A DNA stretch of 64,000 nucleotides from Miscanthus floridulus (Eukaryota > Streptophyta > Magnoliopsida > Poales > Poaceae), in assembly GCF_019320115.1 (NCBI RefSeq), contig NC_089587.1, positions 100,156,166 to 100,220,165 of the forward strand, written 5' to 3'. The position numbers and the translations under genes were made by a program. Shown here one piece after another: positions 23,653 to 36,000 of the stretch (within the stretch, counting starts at the first letter, position 1; each line of letters opens with the position of its first letter). Below the pieces are notes generated by a model, which saw nothing but the letters and a program-made list of their open reading frames with translations, had not been told where the DNA came from and did not search any database.

Positions 23653-26182
23653 TCTCAAGACCAGTCGAGGTACTGGGGGGTGGCCACCTTGACCGAGAAG
23701 ACTTCTCGGCGTTCCCTCTTGCGCTGCCGCGCCGTAAGGCATGCCGAGGGCCCATCGAAGATCATGAAAGCGTTGCGTACCTCGGGGAACCCGTCGTCCT
23801 TGTCTTCGTCCCGACCGTCGGCGCCCTTCTGCTTGGCGTCGTCATCGGGGAGTCCGAGCCTAGCGTAGTAGCGCCACAACATGGTGCAATCCTCAAGAGC
23901 GTGCCTGACCGGGCCCTGGTGGTAAGGGCAGGGTTTCTTGAGCATGTCATTGAAGGGCCTAGGGCCTTTGGGGCCTCGGGGATTCTTGCGCTCTGTGGTC
24001 GCGACCAGATCAGCTTCCAGTATCTCCTGCCTCCCCAGGCGCCCCTTTTTCTTTTTCTTAGGGAGGTGGGAGGCTGAGGCCTCGGGGGCCTCTTCCCTCC
24101 GCTTACCCTTGGTGTCGGCGTCGGGGAAGATGGCTCCGACGGCCTCTTCCCCTGAGGCGAAGCTGGTGGCGATGTCGAGGAGCGTGGCAGCAGAGCACGG
24201 GACATTGCGACCTAACTCTCAGACCAAGTCCCGACAAGTGGTGCCAGAGAGGAAAGCCTGGATGATCTCCGAGTCGCCGACGCTGGGTAGCTCGGTGCAT
24301 TGTTTAGAGAAGCGCCGGATGAAGTCTTGGAGAGACTCGTCCGGCTTCTGGCGACAGCTCTTGAGATCTCAGGAATTCCTAGGGCGCACGTATGTGCCCT
24401 GTAAGTTCCCGACGAAGATCCTAACCAAGTCGCGCCAGTCGTGGATTTGCGAGAGAGGGAGATGCTCGAGCCAGGCTCGCGCCGAGTCCGACAAGAGCAA
24501 AGGGAGATTGCAGATGATGAGCAGGTCATCGTCCGCGCCACCTAGCTGGCAGGCCAGGTGGTAATCGGCGAGCCAGAGCTCTGGGTTGGTCTCGCCGCTG
24601 TACTTCGTGAAATTGGCTGGCTGTCAGAACCGGGCGGGGAAAGGAGCAGCACGGATGGCCCTGCTGAAGACCCGAGGGCCTGGCGGCTTAGGGGAAGGAC
24701 TGCGGTCTTCACCGCTGTCGTAGCGACCGCCTCGGTGTGGGTGGTAGCCCCGAGCGGGCCCCTCATTGTCGTGGCGTCATCGCCTGCTGACCACCTCATG
24801 GTCTCCCTACACCTCGCGTCGATTGCCGAGGCGGTCCAGAAGCACGGGGACCTTGTGGGCTATTGGCGCTCGGTCGGGCTCGGGACGAGCCGGGGCTTCC
24901 CTGTCCTATCGAGGCGGTGCCGTGAGAAGGTTCGAGGCGCCCCCGCACCGTCGGGAGGCGGAACTCTCGGCCTGCTGAACCGCAGCGGTCTCTAGGAGAT
25001 CGCGAAGCTCGCCGCGGACCCGCCGCCCCTCCGTGGTAGAAGGCTCGGGCATTGCGCGGACCAGCATTGCCGCAGCCGCGATGTTCTGGCTGGCGCGATT
25101 GAAGACTGGGGGTTGCTCGCTCCCTTCGTCGTCATGGATGCGGTGATACACATCGCGGGCTCTTCGTCGGGCTCCCCCGCCTTCGTCGTGGCCTCGCTGT
25201 TCCTGTTCGAGAGAGTCTCGAAGCTGCTGCAGAAGGAGCTGGTCTTGCTCGACCTTGGCCTAGGGCTCACGGAGCTGCTCTAGGTCTGGGCGCTGAGGTC
25301 GTGCAAGAGCGACGTTCTCATTTCGTGCGGCCGGTAGGACATTGCGTGGGGGCGTGACGGCGCCCGCCCCTGGACGAAGTGGGGAGCGGCTACCTGTTCC
25401 CTCATCCTCTTCGCCTGCCCTCGGCATCCCAAGCCCGACGTGAAAACACTCGCGAGTAGGGTCGTAAGTGCCTTCGTCGTCGGAGTCGGAGTGACCAAAG
25501 CAGTAATCGCTTGTGACCAAGAACTGGCGCAAAGTCCCAGGGTCGTGGAGCCCGGAGAAATCCACTCCGGGCCATGCCTCGTCCTCATCCGAGGAGTCGG
25601 CGTGGGTGCTTAGGTCGAGACCGAAGCGCTGGCAGCGCTCTGAGGGATCCTCACGAGCGGCAGCGTAGGTATAGGCGTAAGAAACGGCGGCATTTCTCAA
25701 CCCAAAGGGGTATGGGGATGGTGCCGTCGCCGGATTCTGCTCCGCCGGGGTCAGTTCTCCAGGGAGTGGTGGAGTGGAGCTTGACGACTGGGCACCATCG
25801 CAAGCCACCGGCGTTTTCCCTTTGTCCAGGCTCAGGCCAGACAGGTCCCCAGCCAGGGACCCCATACCAATAGCTGGTCGTAGGGTATCAGCGGGGAGTG
25901 GCGTGCCGCCCCGGGTTCGCGTAGCGTCGAGGTGGCCTTGCTCGCGTCGTGCCTGGTGAGCGCGGCGAGAGCGGCCGCCCGGGCGCCGCCTGTGCCTGGG
26001 CTACCGATGCGTAACTTCATCGTCGGACGGTGGGGCTCGGGGAGTGAGGAGTACCATGTCGTACTCATGCCCTAGAGACATGAACTCTAGGCTCCCGAAC
26101 CAAACTACGGTGCCGAGACGCAATGGTCGTACGGGGTCTGCCATCCGGAACCTGCTGGGATGACGAAACCGGCACGCAGAGA
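23653..26182 (-). pseudogene. gypsy gag and leader
   Basis: The clearest gag start is at 25865 (MGSLAGDLSGLSLDKGK), with an open stretch to 25260. The capsid part follows at about 24600-24200 (LLIICNLPLLLSDSARAWLE, DESLQDFIRRFSKQCTELP), and a C-terminal nucleocapsid-like part lies at 23945-23655 (CPYHQGPVRHALEDC). Stops interrupt the frame at several points, for example the two around 24365 and 24220. Upstream of 25865 the sequence to 26182 is untranslated leader. Confidence 0.8.
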
Positions 26183-26203
26183 CCCCCTACCTGGCGCGCC
26201 AAC
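26183..26203 (-). other. Primer binding site region of the gypsy element
   Basis: On the minus strand the 5' LTR ends CCGACA and is followed by GTTGGCGCGCCAGGTAGGGG. The TGG start suits pairing with a tRNA CCA end. I cannot name the tRNA with confidence. Confidence 0.65.
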
Positions 26204-27576
26204 TGTCGGTGTTTCGGACCGGGGGGGGTCCTCAACCGACTAGTGAATTTGTTCTGCGTGCTCCCGATTCTGGATGGTGATGCAAAGAGACACAAGGTTT
26301 ATACTGGTTCAGGCAATCGGTACCCTACGTCCAGTCTGAGAGATCGAACTTGTATTCCTTACACCGAAGTGCTCGTAGTAGGGGGTTACAAGCTAAGGGA
26401 GAGAGGGAGCTAGTCCCAGGTCTCGGCAGGGTGTCGTGTAGACCGTCTAAGACGTTGCTCTCAAGCGGCTGGAATGTGTGCGTGTGTGTTTTTCGGTCCC
26501 CCCCTAAGTGGCCCTAGTCCTCTTCTTTTATAGTTGAAGAGAGGGCAGGGACAGTACATGTATTACTGTGCGGCATCGTGCCAACAGGGGCGGCATGTCC
26601 GAACCCTGTGGCCTGTTCCTGTGGCGGCGTGGCCGTCGGAGTAGTCCGTCCTGGGAGTAAAGGGGCGGCGTGGTCGTCACATCAGGTCCTGTGCATCGTG
26701 GGAGCCCAGGGAGTGTCTCGGAGCAGACGTGGCGGCGAACGTGCAAGCCACGGTGGACAGATTGTGCGCGAGGCTGAGGCCTGGTCGGTGCCGAGGCTTG
26801 TACTGCGGTGGGGGGTCTCGGCAGGCATGAACCCCGAGACTGCCGAGGCCCTGGTGTACAGTGCCGAGGCCTCGAGCGGGCGGCGGGTCGTGGGCACAGT
26901 GGTAGGACACAGTGGCCGGTAACCCCCGTCATACCCTGTCCCAGGCGCTGATCGTGGGCATAGTGTTGGGACACAGTGGCCGGTAATCCCCGCCGTGCCC
27001 TGTCCTGGTCGGTATGGCGCTGATGCGACTTCGGGTCGCGTCGGCCATTCTGTGACGTTGAGCTGTTGTCCGGCTGAGATTGCGGGAGTGGTTGAAAGTA
27101 TTAATGAGACGTGACGCGCTGTCGGGAGGGTCGGCCGAGGCGGGGGGGCGAGGGACCGCGGACGAGCCAGCCTCGAGCGATACGGAGAATGCTCCTTGCC
27201 GAGGCCTCGCGCGAGAGGCCTCGCGCGATACGGAGAACGCGGCCTCGCGTGAGACGGAGATTAGGCTCCTTGCCGAGGCCTCGCGCGGAAGGCCTCGCGC
27301 GATACGGAGAACGCGCCTCCTGCCGAGGCCTTCTGTGGAGAGCCTCGGGCGAGGCGGAGACGGCATTCCCTGCCGAGGCCTTCCCTGGGGAGCCTTGCCA
27401 GGATGCCGAGACCTCCTTCTCGGGGCTCGAGGCGAGGAGGAGGAGGACCCAGTGAGCCTGATCGCGACGGGGAGGGGCCCACGACTTACCTTTTTGCTTT
27501 TATTATTTTTTTAGATGGGACTTGGGCAACCCATTTGATGTTTTGCTTGGGGTACCCCATTCTAAGGTATCCGACA
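26204..27576 (-). repeat. 5' LTR of the gypsy element (right)
   Basis: 1373 bp, about 98% identical to the left LTR. The minus-strand TATA box CTATAAAAG is at about 26525-26533. It has 42 extra bp near 27210-27260, where a GCCTCGCGCGAGA-type unit is repeated once more than in the left LTR. Confidence 0.95.
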
Positions 27577-27708
27577 CATGTACTAACTAGGCTCAAAAGA
27601 TTCATCTCGTGATTTACAACCAAACTGTGCAATTAGTTACTTTTTTTACCTACATTTAATGCTCCATGCATACGTCCAAAAATTGATGTGATGGAGAGAG
27701 AGTGAAAA
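27577..27708. mobile_element. Tourist-like MITE, right half, split by the gypsy element
   Basis: It begins with the duplicated CATGT and continues the core of the element that starts at 12090. The terminal CAATCTAAACAAGGC end is lost, so the MITE was already damaged or has decayed since. Confidence 0.85.
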
Positions 27709-28833
27709 AACTAACTTTACTTGCCTACCATTTTTTTACCCGCCTAACGTTGTTGTACATTTTTTTTCACATGAGTGCAGCTAGGCAAGGCCAGTGCCTA
27801 AGGGCAAGCACGAGCATTGGCGGCTAGGGAGCAAACCGGCTGGGATAGTGGCAACAGGCGTCAAGTGCTACCAAATCTCTGATTAGAAAGGCACGAAAAG
27901 TTGATGAGTCAACGTGTGATTTGGGTCGTGCGTAAACATGAGGGATGCTGATTAGGAGTTGTTGGACTTCAGTATCTAAACATTGTTCATGGAGGCATTG
28001 GACACGAGCGAGGAGCAGAACAGTGATAAGTGAGGCGACGGTGAATCCCATGTCTGCAAATTGGCGAAGGTTGATTTATGGGGTGGTTGCGAGGTAGACT
28101 CAAAAACCATGTAGTGGCGGGAGAAAGGCTATAGCATCAGGAACGTCACCAAGAGATAGTACAATGGCTACATGTGGAGTTGAAGGCAGAGAAACAATGT
28201 GTGACCGAGAGGTAGACAACTCAATGATGATCATATCCTAATAGTCTTGTTGACAATTGTCGATGAAAAAGTCCATTTTTAGTAAATAGACCCCATATAT
28301 ATTTAATGGTGCCTTTGTTTTCAAGGTATATTATAGACTCAAGCGACCCATACTCTATCTCAACAAACACTTTCAACAACCGTGCCAGTAGATCTTAATA
28401 GGACCAAATAAAAGCATTTTTTTCTTGAAACAAAGATAGAAAAACACCACCTATGTCACATTGTGAAGGTCAATATAGATGGACATTCCTCTACAATAAA
28501 CCTAACCAACTGAGCGAGGTTTGTATTTAAAGGATGCATTTTTTTAGGAAATAGGAAAACAAATAAATGATGCATTTGGAATGCATGAAACCAACACAAA
28601 AGAATGTTGAAAAACACGCAAACCCATACTGTGAGATGCTTTAGCCGTTCTTTATTACTATATATAGGTACATATGCAACAAAAGCAAACAAATGGGTAA
28701 TACTTCATTGGTAAAAACCCCAACCAAACCTGGCAAAGACCTTCGCTCTAATGATATCCAAAGCACGGTACAAGTTCTTGATCCTTCTCCTTTTGTTAAT
28801 TCCCATATCCAGAGTCATGTCCTAATTCTTATA
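27709..28833. other. Intergenic DNA with a possible decayed coding stretch
   Basis: The minus strand from about 28200 to 27800 reads protein-like in places (ORF 28051-27824, starting MGFTVASLITVLLLARVQ), but stops interrupt the longer frame and I do not recognise the family. The rest is AT-rich with nothing identifiable. Confidence 0.3.
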
Positions 28834-29074
28834 CTTCCTCGGTCCAAAAAAAATTATAGGATCCATATAGATTGATGTAGCTCAAGTTTGACTAAAATTA
28901 TAATAAATAGTACTAGCATTTATGTCTCTAAATAAGATTATTATAAAAATATATTTTATAACTAATTTAATGGTACTTATTTTATATCATAAATATTTAT
29001 TATTTTTATATAAATTTATTCAAAGTCCACATAGTTTGATTTCTTGAAAAAAAGAGATTTTTTTACAGAGGAAG
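28834..29074. mobile_element. Stowaway-type MITE
   Basis: It starts CTTCCTCGGTCC after TA (28832-28833) and ends ACAGAGGAAG before TA (29075-29076). The AT-rich interior resembles the decayed copy at about 39001-39222. Confidence 0.75.
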
Positions 29075-29182
29075 TAGAGCATATGCACAGGAGGTTTTTC
29101 AACCGCCGTAACTTTGAACTTATTAGCCTGACTTATTAGCTAGGGTAACCAATCAGGGAATGTTACTTCTCAGCGTCACTTA

Positions 29183-29657
29183 GGCTCCGTTTAGATCCGA
29201 ATTTTTTTTGGGTTTTGGATACTGTAGCACTTTCGTTTGTATTTGATAATTAGTGTCTAATTATGGACTAATTAGGTTCGAAAGTTTCGTCTCGCGATTT
29301 TTCACCCAACTGTGCAATTAGTTTTTTTTCGTCTACATTTAGTACTCTATACATGTGCCGCAAGATTCGATGTGACGGGTATTGCACAAAATTTTTTGGG
29401 TTTTGGGGGAACTAAGGGTGCGTTTAGATCTAAAAATTTTTAGGTTTTGGCTACTGTAGCATTTCGTTTGTATTTGGTAATTAATGTCTAATTATGGACT
29501 AATTAGGTTCGAAAGTTTCGTCTCGCGATTTCTCACCCAACTGTACAATTAATTTTTTTTTCATCTACATTTATTACTCTATGCATGTGCTGCAAGATTT
29601 AATGTGATAAGTACTACGCAAAATTTTTTGGAATCTAAACAGGCCCTGAACGGGGCC
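29183..29657. mobile_element. Tourist-like MITE upstream of ABCB1, interrupted by a second one
   Basis: The outer element starts GGCTCCGTTTAGATCC and ends ACGGGGCC with TTA on both sides (29180-29182, 29658-29660). A related element fills 29416-29646 inside its right end. The pair ends about 240 bp upstream of the presumed ABCB1 TATA box. Confidence 0.88.
29416..29646. mobile_element. Inner Tourist-like MITE nested in the outer one
   Basis: 231 bp from GGGTGCGTTTAGATCT to AATCTAAACAGGCCC. It is flanked by TAA (29413-29415) and TGA (29647-29649), a 3-bp duplication with one change. Removing it leaves the outer right end GGAACT.AACGGGGCC in register. Confidence 0.85.
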
Positions 29658-29896
29658 TTATGGGTGAAGGGAACGGGGCAACGCGTCGTTTTCCACAGTA
29701 CGTAGGAGTACTGTCCAAGGAGGCCCCCGTACATTCACAGTCTCTCTCACTCGTTGGGCTCTTCTTCTACTACAAAGACATGAGCTTGCCTGGGATTGGA
29801 GCCTTGCACTGGGGCTGGGCCGACGCCGACCGGACGGGCGAGCGAGAGCCTGAACCAGAGCCCTCTCACTGTCTCAAGTGGGAGCCAAGCCAAGCC

Positions 29897-29908
29897 AATT
29901 ATAAGAGG
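29897..29908 (+). promoter_or_regulatory. Putative TATA box of ABCB1/Dw3
   Basis: AATTATAAGAGG sits about 150 bp upstream of the ATG at 30056, in the first GC-rich DNA after the MITE pair. A start near 29930 would give a leader of about 125 nt, C/T-rich as in many grass genes. Confidence 0.55.
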
Positions 29909-30055
29909 CGAGACGAGCAACTCCGATTCAATCCACCCCTGACCCCTCCCTCCTCCCTCTCCGCATCCTCTGCTTCGCTCTGCGCCACTCTGCCGAGGTG
30001 GGGGCATAGGAGAGGAGACCTCCCCCTCCCTCGGTCCCTCCCCGGCCCCCGATCG

Positions 30056-33000
30056 ATGTCTAGCAGCGACCCGGAGGAGATCAGGGCGCGCGTCGTCGTC
30101 GTCCTCGGAGCCCCCGATGCCGACGCCGGCGACGAGTGGGCCCGCCCCGAGCTCGAGGCCTTCCACCTGCCCTCTCCCGCCCACCAGCCTCCTGGCTTCC
30201 TAGCCGGGCACCAACCGGAAGCTGCAGAGCAACCCACCACGCTCCCTGCTGCTCCTGCTGGCCGCCGCAGCAGCGACACATCTACTACACCTGCTGGTGG
30301 CGCTGCTGCTCCTCCTCCTTCTCCGCCGCCGCCGCTGGCTCCTTTCGAGACGGAGCAGCCGCTCAATGCCAGGCCGGCCTCCTCCGCAGGCGCCGGCGCC
30401 AATGACAACAAGAAGCCCACCCCGCCCGCCGCGCTGCGCGACCTCTTCCGCTTCGCCGACGGCCTCGACTGCGCGCTCATGCTCGTCGGCACGCTCGGCG
30501 CGCTCGTCCACGGCTGCTCGCTCCCCGTCTTCCTCCGCTTCTTCGCCGACCTCGTCGACTCCTTCGGCTCCCACGCCGACGACCCGGACACCATGGTCCG
30601 CCTCGTCGTCAAGTACGCCTTATACTTCCTCGTCGTCGGAGCGGCAATCTGGGCGTCCTCATGGGCAGGTAACGCTATTCCTCCTCCTCCTGCTGCTCCT
30701 CGCGTCGCGAATCGTCTGTCAATTTGGATTGGATGACGCATCACATCGCTCAATCAATCGCCGTGGCTAGAGATGATATCTTCAAACCACTCGTTCCGCT
30801 CGCTCGCAGAGATCTCCTGCTGGATGTGGACCGGCGAGCGGCAGTCGACGCGGATGCGGATCCGCTACCTGGACGCGGCGCTGCGGCAGGACGTGTCCTT
30901 CTTCGACACCGACGTGCGCGCCTCCGACGTCATCTACGCCATCAACGCGGACGCCGTGGTGGTGCAGGACGCCATCAGCGAGAAGCTGGGCAACCTCATC
31001 CACTACATGGCCACCTTCGTGGCCGGCTTCGTCGTGGGCTTCACCGCGGCCTGGCAGCTGGCGCTCGTCACGCTCGCCGTCGTGCCTCTCATCGCCGTCA
31101 TCGGGGGGCTCAGCGCCGCCGCGCTCGCCAAGCTCTCCTCCAGGAGCCAGGACGCGCTGTCGGGCGCCAGCGGCATCGCGGAGCAGGCGCTCGCGCAGAT
31201 ACGGATCGTGCAGGCGTTCGTCGGCGAGGAGCGCGAAATGCGGGCGTACTCGGCGGCGTTGGCCGTCGCGCAGAAGATCGGCTACCGCAGCGGCTTCGCC
31301 AAGGGGCTCGGCCTCGGCGGCACCTACTTCTCCGTCTTCTGCTGCTACGGCCTCCTGCTCTGGTACGGCGGGCACCTCGTCCGCGGTCACCACACCAACG
31401 GAGGGCTCGCCATCGCCACCATGTTCTCCGTCATGATCGGCGGGCTGTAAGATCATCCATCACTTTCTCCCGGCCTTTCCTGTTCTCCGTCACGACACAG
31501 CATGTACGCTAGCTTACTGGTCTGTGTGTGGATCGCGTGCGTCCAGGGCCCTCGGGCAGTCGGCGCCGAGCATGGCCGCGTTCGCCAAGGCGCGCGTGGC
31601 GGCCGCCAAGATCTTCCGCATCATCGACCACAGGCCGGGCATCGCCTCGCGGGACGGCGAGGACGGCGGCGGCGTGGAGCTGGAGTCGGTGACGGGGCGG
31701 GTGGAGATGAGGGGCGTGGACTTCGCGTACCCGTCGCGGCCGGATGTCCCCATCCTGCGCGGCTTCTCGCTCAGCGTGCCCGCCGGCAAGACCATCGCGC
31801 TGGTGGGCAGCTCCGGCTCCGGGAAGAGCACGGTGGTGTCGCTCATCGAGAGGTTCTACGACCCCAGCGCAGGTATACCTAGTACTCTACCAATTCTAGC
31901 TTTAGTTTAGTGCATTGATTAATTGGGTATTTAGTGTGGAGTTCACTCTGCCATTGCCATCACACATCAGCATACATTGCCAACTGCCATTGCTGCCTTG
32001 CTGGGTAGCAGTAGTTAGGGATGAAAACGGATCGGATACGGACGGATATCATCGATATTATATTTGTTTTCATATTTCTGTTCGGATTCGAATTCGAATA
32101 CGGATAGTGTCAACTATGTTGGATACGATTAGATATCGACATCATAAATATGCGATTTAAGTATTTAAATATGGATACGGTATAAGATGTTGGATATCCG
32201 GACTTGAATACGGTCAGATCTTAACTCCTCTAAACAGATTCGGTTTCGAATACCTAACCGTTTTAGCAGTAGATGAAGCTTCCACTGTAGGAGCAGGACA
32301 TTGCAAAAAGTGAATTTTGCTGTAACTGTACCACATTGACAAGGAAGTGGAAGTGAATGCTTGGAGCAGAACTGGCCGGCCTCATGGGCTGCTACCTGCT
32401 AGCTACTCAACCAACCATCCTGTTTCTTTTCTTTCTTGTGGTTGTGTTTGTGGTCATGCATTCACACAGCTAGAACTAGGTGGTGCCTGCAGCGCGAGAC
32501 AAGAAAACTATTTGCCTGGCAAGATGCTACTGTTGCCTCGCACATGCATGCCACTCTTTGAGCCTTGACCGACTGACTGACTGACTACTCAGTGAGATGT
32601 ATCCAAGGAGGAGTGGTTCAGTTGTGTTGACATGCAGAGTACTCCTCCTAGTATAGTATAGTATAGTAGTCTTGTAGATTTTTAAATCAAACGAACAAAC
32701 AAAACAGAAAGAAATGAAGCTCTAAAATTTGTTGGTTTTGGCAGGGCAAATCCTGCTGGACGGGCATGAGCTCAAGTCGCTGAAGCTCCGGTGGCTCCGG
32801 CAGCAGATTGGGCTGGTGAGCCAGGAGCCGACGCTGTTCGCGACGAGCATCAAGGAGAACCTGCTACTGGGGCGGGACAGCCAGAGCGCGACGCTGGCGG
32901 AGATGGAGGCGGCGGCCAGGGTGGCCAACGCGCACTCCTTCATCGTCAAGCTCCCCGACGGCTACGACACGCAGGTCCGTCCCCGTATAGCTAGCTTTAT

Positions 33001-36000
33001 ACTAGCTGAGCTGCACTGCACTTTTCTTGCTCGCCACCGTTGCTGCCTGTTTGTGTTGTGCCTGTTGTTCTCCAACCCATTTGTTAGTGTCTAGACCGCC
33101 ATGCCTGCCTGCCTAGCTTCTCGCTGCTCCCCGTTTCCTTTCCTTTCTTCTCCCTACCCTGCCTTTTACTAGCTTTTTTTCTCATCTGCATGCAGCCTTT
33201 TCTTTTCTCCATGTCATAGCATCATGTCATCCATCTCATTCATGCGTCGCGCTCGTGCCTGCCCTGGGGCCCTGTTTAGGGGGTGTTTGGTTCCATGGAC
33301 TAAATTTTAGTCCATGTCACATCGGACGTTCGGATACTATTTAGGAGAACTAAATATGAGTTAATTATAAAACTAATTACATAGATGGAGACTAATTTAC
33401 GAGACGAATTTATTAAGCCTAATTAATCCGCCATTAGCATATATTTACTGTAGCACCACATTGTCAAATCATGGACTAATTAGGCTTAAAAAATTCGTCT
33501 CGCAAATTAGCCACAATCTGTGCAATTAGTTATTTTTTTCGTCTATATTTAATACTTCATGCATGTGTCCAAACATTCGATGGGACAGGGACTAAAATTT
33601 TCTTGTAGTAACCAAACACCCCCTTAGTTTCCCTCCCAAAACGCTAAATTTTTCAAGATTTCCCGTCACATCGAATACGAAAACGCATGCATGAAGCATT
33701 AAATATAAATAAAAAATAAAACTAATTACACAGTTTAGACGAAATCCACGATACGAATCTTTTAAGCCTAATTAGACTATGATTGAACACTAATTGTCAA
33801 ATAACAACGAAAACGCTACCGTATCGTTTTGCCAAATTTTTCACGATCTAAACTGGGCCTGGGTAGCCTCACTGTTTGTGTTTGTTAGGCCGCAGCAGCG
33901 GCACATCCGCACATGAGCAGCTCATGACAGGCAGCACCACTAGGCCACCAACGCCATGTCGTCATGGAGGGGTCGGGTCCATTCCATCACAGCACGGCAC
34001 TACTCATCCATCACATAGATACCAGTAGACAGACTAGGGATGGGAGAGCAATTGCTTGTTAGGAGCCTGTTGCTATCACAATTGCTGTTGTGGGTTACCA
34101 ACAAGTAACATGCCAGGATCACACATGACAGGAGAGGTCCCTTTCTCAACACAAAACTCTACTAGCATTTGCTGCTGAGTGCTTTGTGCTGAGTGCAGGG
34201 GGAGATGAATGGTTGATGAGCAGCTAGAGGAAGAGCCAAAAAGGTTAATAACAATATAGTAAAAAGATTAAGAATCAACCTGGGTACGTAGAAAGAGGTA
34301 GAATTCCTAGGAATTCCTAATAATACTATAGGAGGGGGAGTGGAACAGAACAAATTCCAAGCTGGTATTTTGTCAGGAATGTCAAGTTGATTTGATCCCA
34401 GTGCAAGCAAGTCACCCATCCTGTCTGTACAGTCCAGCTCTCGCCACTGAGCACTACTGTACTAGTACTACTAGTGGTTGGTATCTTCCACTTCTCTTAG
34501 GTGGTGTTTAGATACGGTGTAAAGTTTCGTTGCGTCACGTTAGGTTGCGTCACATTAGACGTTACACGTTATATGGGGACCGTGAGATAAATCTATTAAG
34601 TCTATTTAATAGTTGCATGTGTCAAACATTCGATACGAGAGGACGTAAAGTTTTGGCGGGGGAATGGGCAAAATAATATCTGTCATGAGAGAAAGAGAGT
34701 CGGACAAGCCCATGCTGCTGCTTATTTTAATCACTGTCAATGGCAGGCAGTCTGGTTAGTTAATAACATCTGGGAAGGGTTTAATCGAATCAAAAACAAA
34801 TCAAATGAAATCTAAAGGTCACATGGGATATGGGCCACATAGAGCAGCTCGCCTTCCCACACTCCCATGACTGACTTGATCATGCTTGATTCCTTGCTAA
34901 GCAATGCTCGCATGCCCATGCATCATCCCTGGTCAAACACTCTGCACCATCATAAGACTTGCTGTATTAACAAATGGATTTCATTTTTGTTGTTATTAAT
35001 TATGCTGGAGTAGTAGTACTAGTTTATTATTTGATGACAATATTGGCAGTCAAAGTCAACCCGTTTGTTTGACCGTGAGTGCATGGCGGTGGCGGCCGGT
35101 GCAGGTTGGGGAGCGCGGCATGCAGCTCTCCGGCGGGCAGAAGCAGCGCATCGCCATCGCCCGCGCCATGCTCAAGAACCCCGCCATCCTGCTGCTTGAC
35201 GAGGCCACCAGCGCGCTCGACTCCGAGTCGGAGAAGCTCGTGCAGGAGGCGCTGGACCGCTTCATGATCGGGCGCACCACCCTGGTGATCGCGCACAGGC
35301 TCTCCACCATCCGCAAGGCCGACGTCGTGGCCGTGCTGCAGGGCGGCGCCGTCTCCGAGATGGGCACGCACGACGAGCTCATGGCCAAGGGCGAGAACGG
35401 CACCTACGCCAAGCTCATCCGCATGCAGGAGCAGGCGCACGAGGCGGCGCTCGTCAACGCCCGCCGCAGCAGCGCCAGGCCTTCCAGCGCCCGCAACTCC
35501 GTCAGCTCGCCCATCATGACGCGCAACTCCTCCTACGGCCGCTCCCCTTACTCCCGTCGCCTCTCCGACTTCTCCACCTCTGACTTCACTCTCTCCATCC
35601 ACGACCCGCACCACCACCACCGGACGATGGCCGACAAGCAGCTCGCGTTCCGCGCCGGCGCCAGCTCCTTCCTGCGCCTCGCCAAGATGAACTCACCGGA
35701 GTGGGCCTACGCGCTCGTCGGCTCCCTGGGTTCCATGGTCTGCGGCTCCTTCAGCGCCATCTTCGCCTACATCCTCAGCGCTGTGCTCAGCGTCTACTAC
35801 GCGCCGGACCCGCGCTACATGAAGCGCGAGATCGCCAAGTACTGCTACCTGCTCATCGGCATGTCCTCCGCGGCACTGCTGTTCAACACGGTGCAGCACG
35901 TGTTCTGGGACACAGTCGGCGAGAACCTCACCAAGCGTGTGCGCGAGAAGATGTTCGCCGCCGTGCTCCGCAACGAGATCGCCTGGTTCGACGCCGACGA

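Larger units (their letters stand above)
12172..27576 (-). mobile_element. Tat-like Ty3/gypsy LTR retrotransposon, 15.4 kb
   Basis: The element is bounded by TG..CA LTRs (12172-13502 and 26204-27576) and a perfect 5-bp target duplication CATGT (12167-12171 and 27577-27581). It is transcribed on the minus strand, so the right LTR is its 5' LTR. The order gag, protease, RT, RNase H, archaeal-type RNase H, integrase defines Ty3/gypsy. The extra RNase H and a long antisense gene between pol and the 3' LTR are known from the Tat lineage (Grande, RIRE2, Ogre relatives). By eye about 28 substitutions separate the LTRs over 1.33 kb, near 2%, so the insertion is fairly recent. The coding region nevertheless has many in-frame stops, so this copy is not autonomous. 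Confidence 0.95.

Noticed and set aside
24558..24995. Plus-strand ORF of 145 codons, and other plus-strand ORFs over gypsy gag-pol
   Set aside because: They are complements of gag-pol. The minus-strand frames carry the retroelement motifs.
27824..28051. Minus-strand ORF of 75 codons as a gene
   Set aside because: It reads protein-like, but the longer frame has stops and no family was recognised, so it is only mentioned as a possible remnant.
29660..30055. In-frame extension of ABCB1 exon 1 upstream to an ATG at 29660
   Set aside because: The known N-terminus MSSSDPEE starts at 30056, and a TATA-like box lies at 29897 within the extension, so it is promoter and leader.
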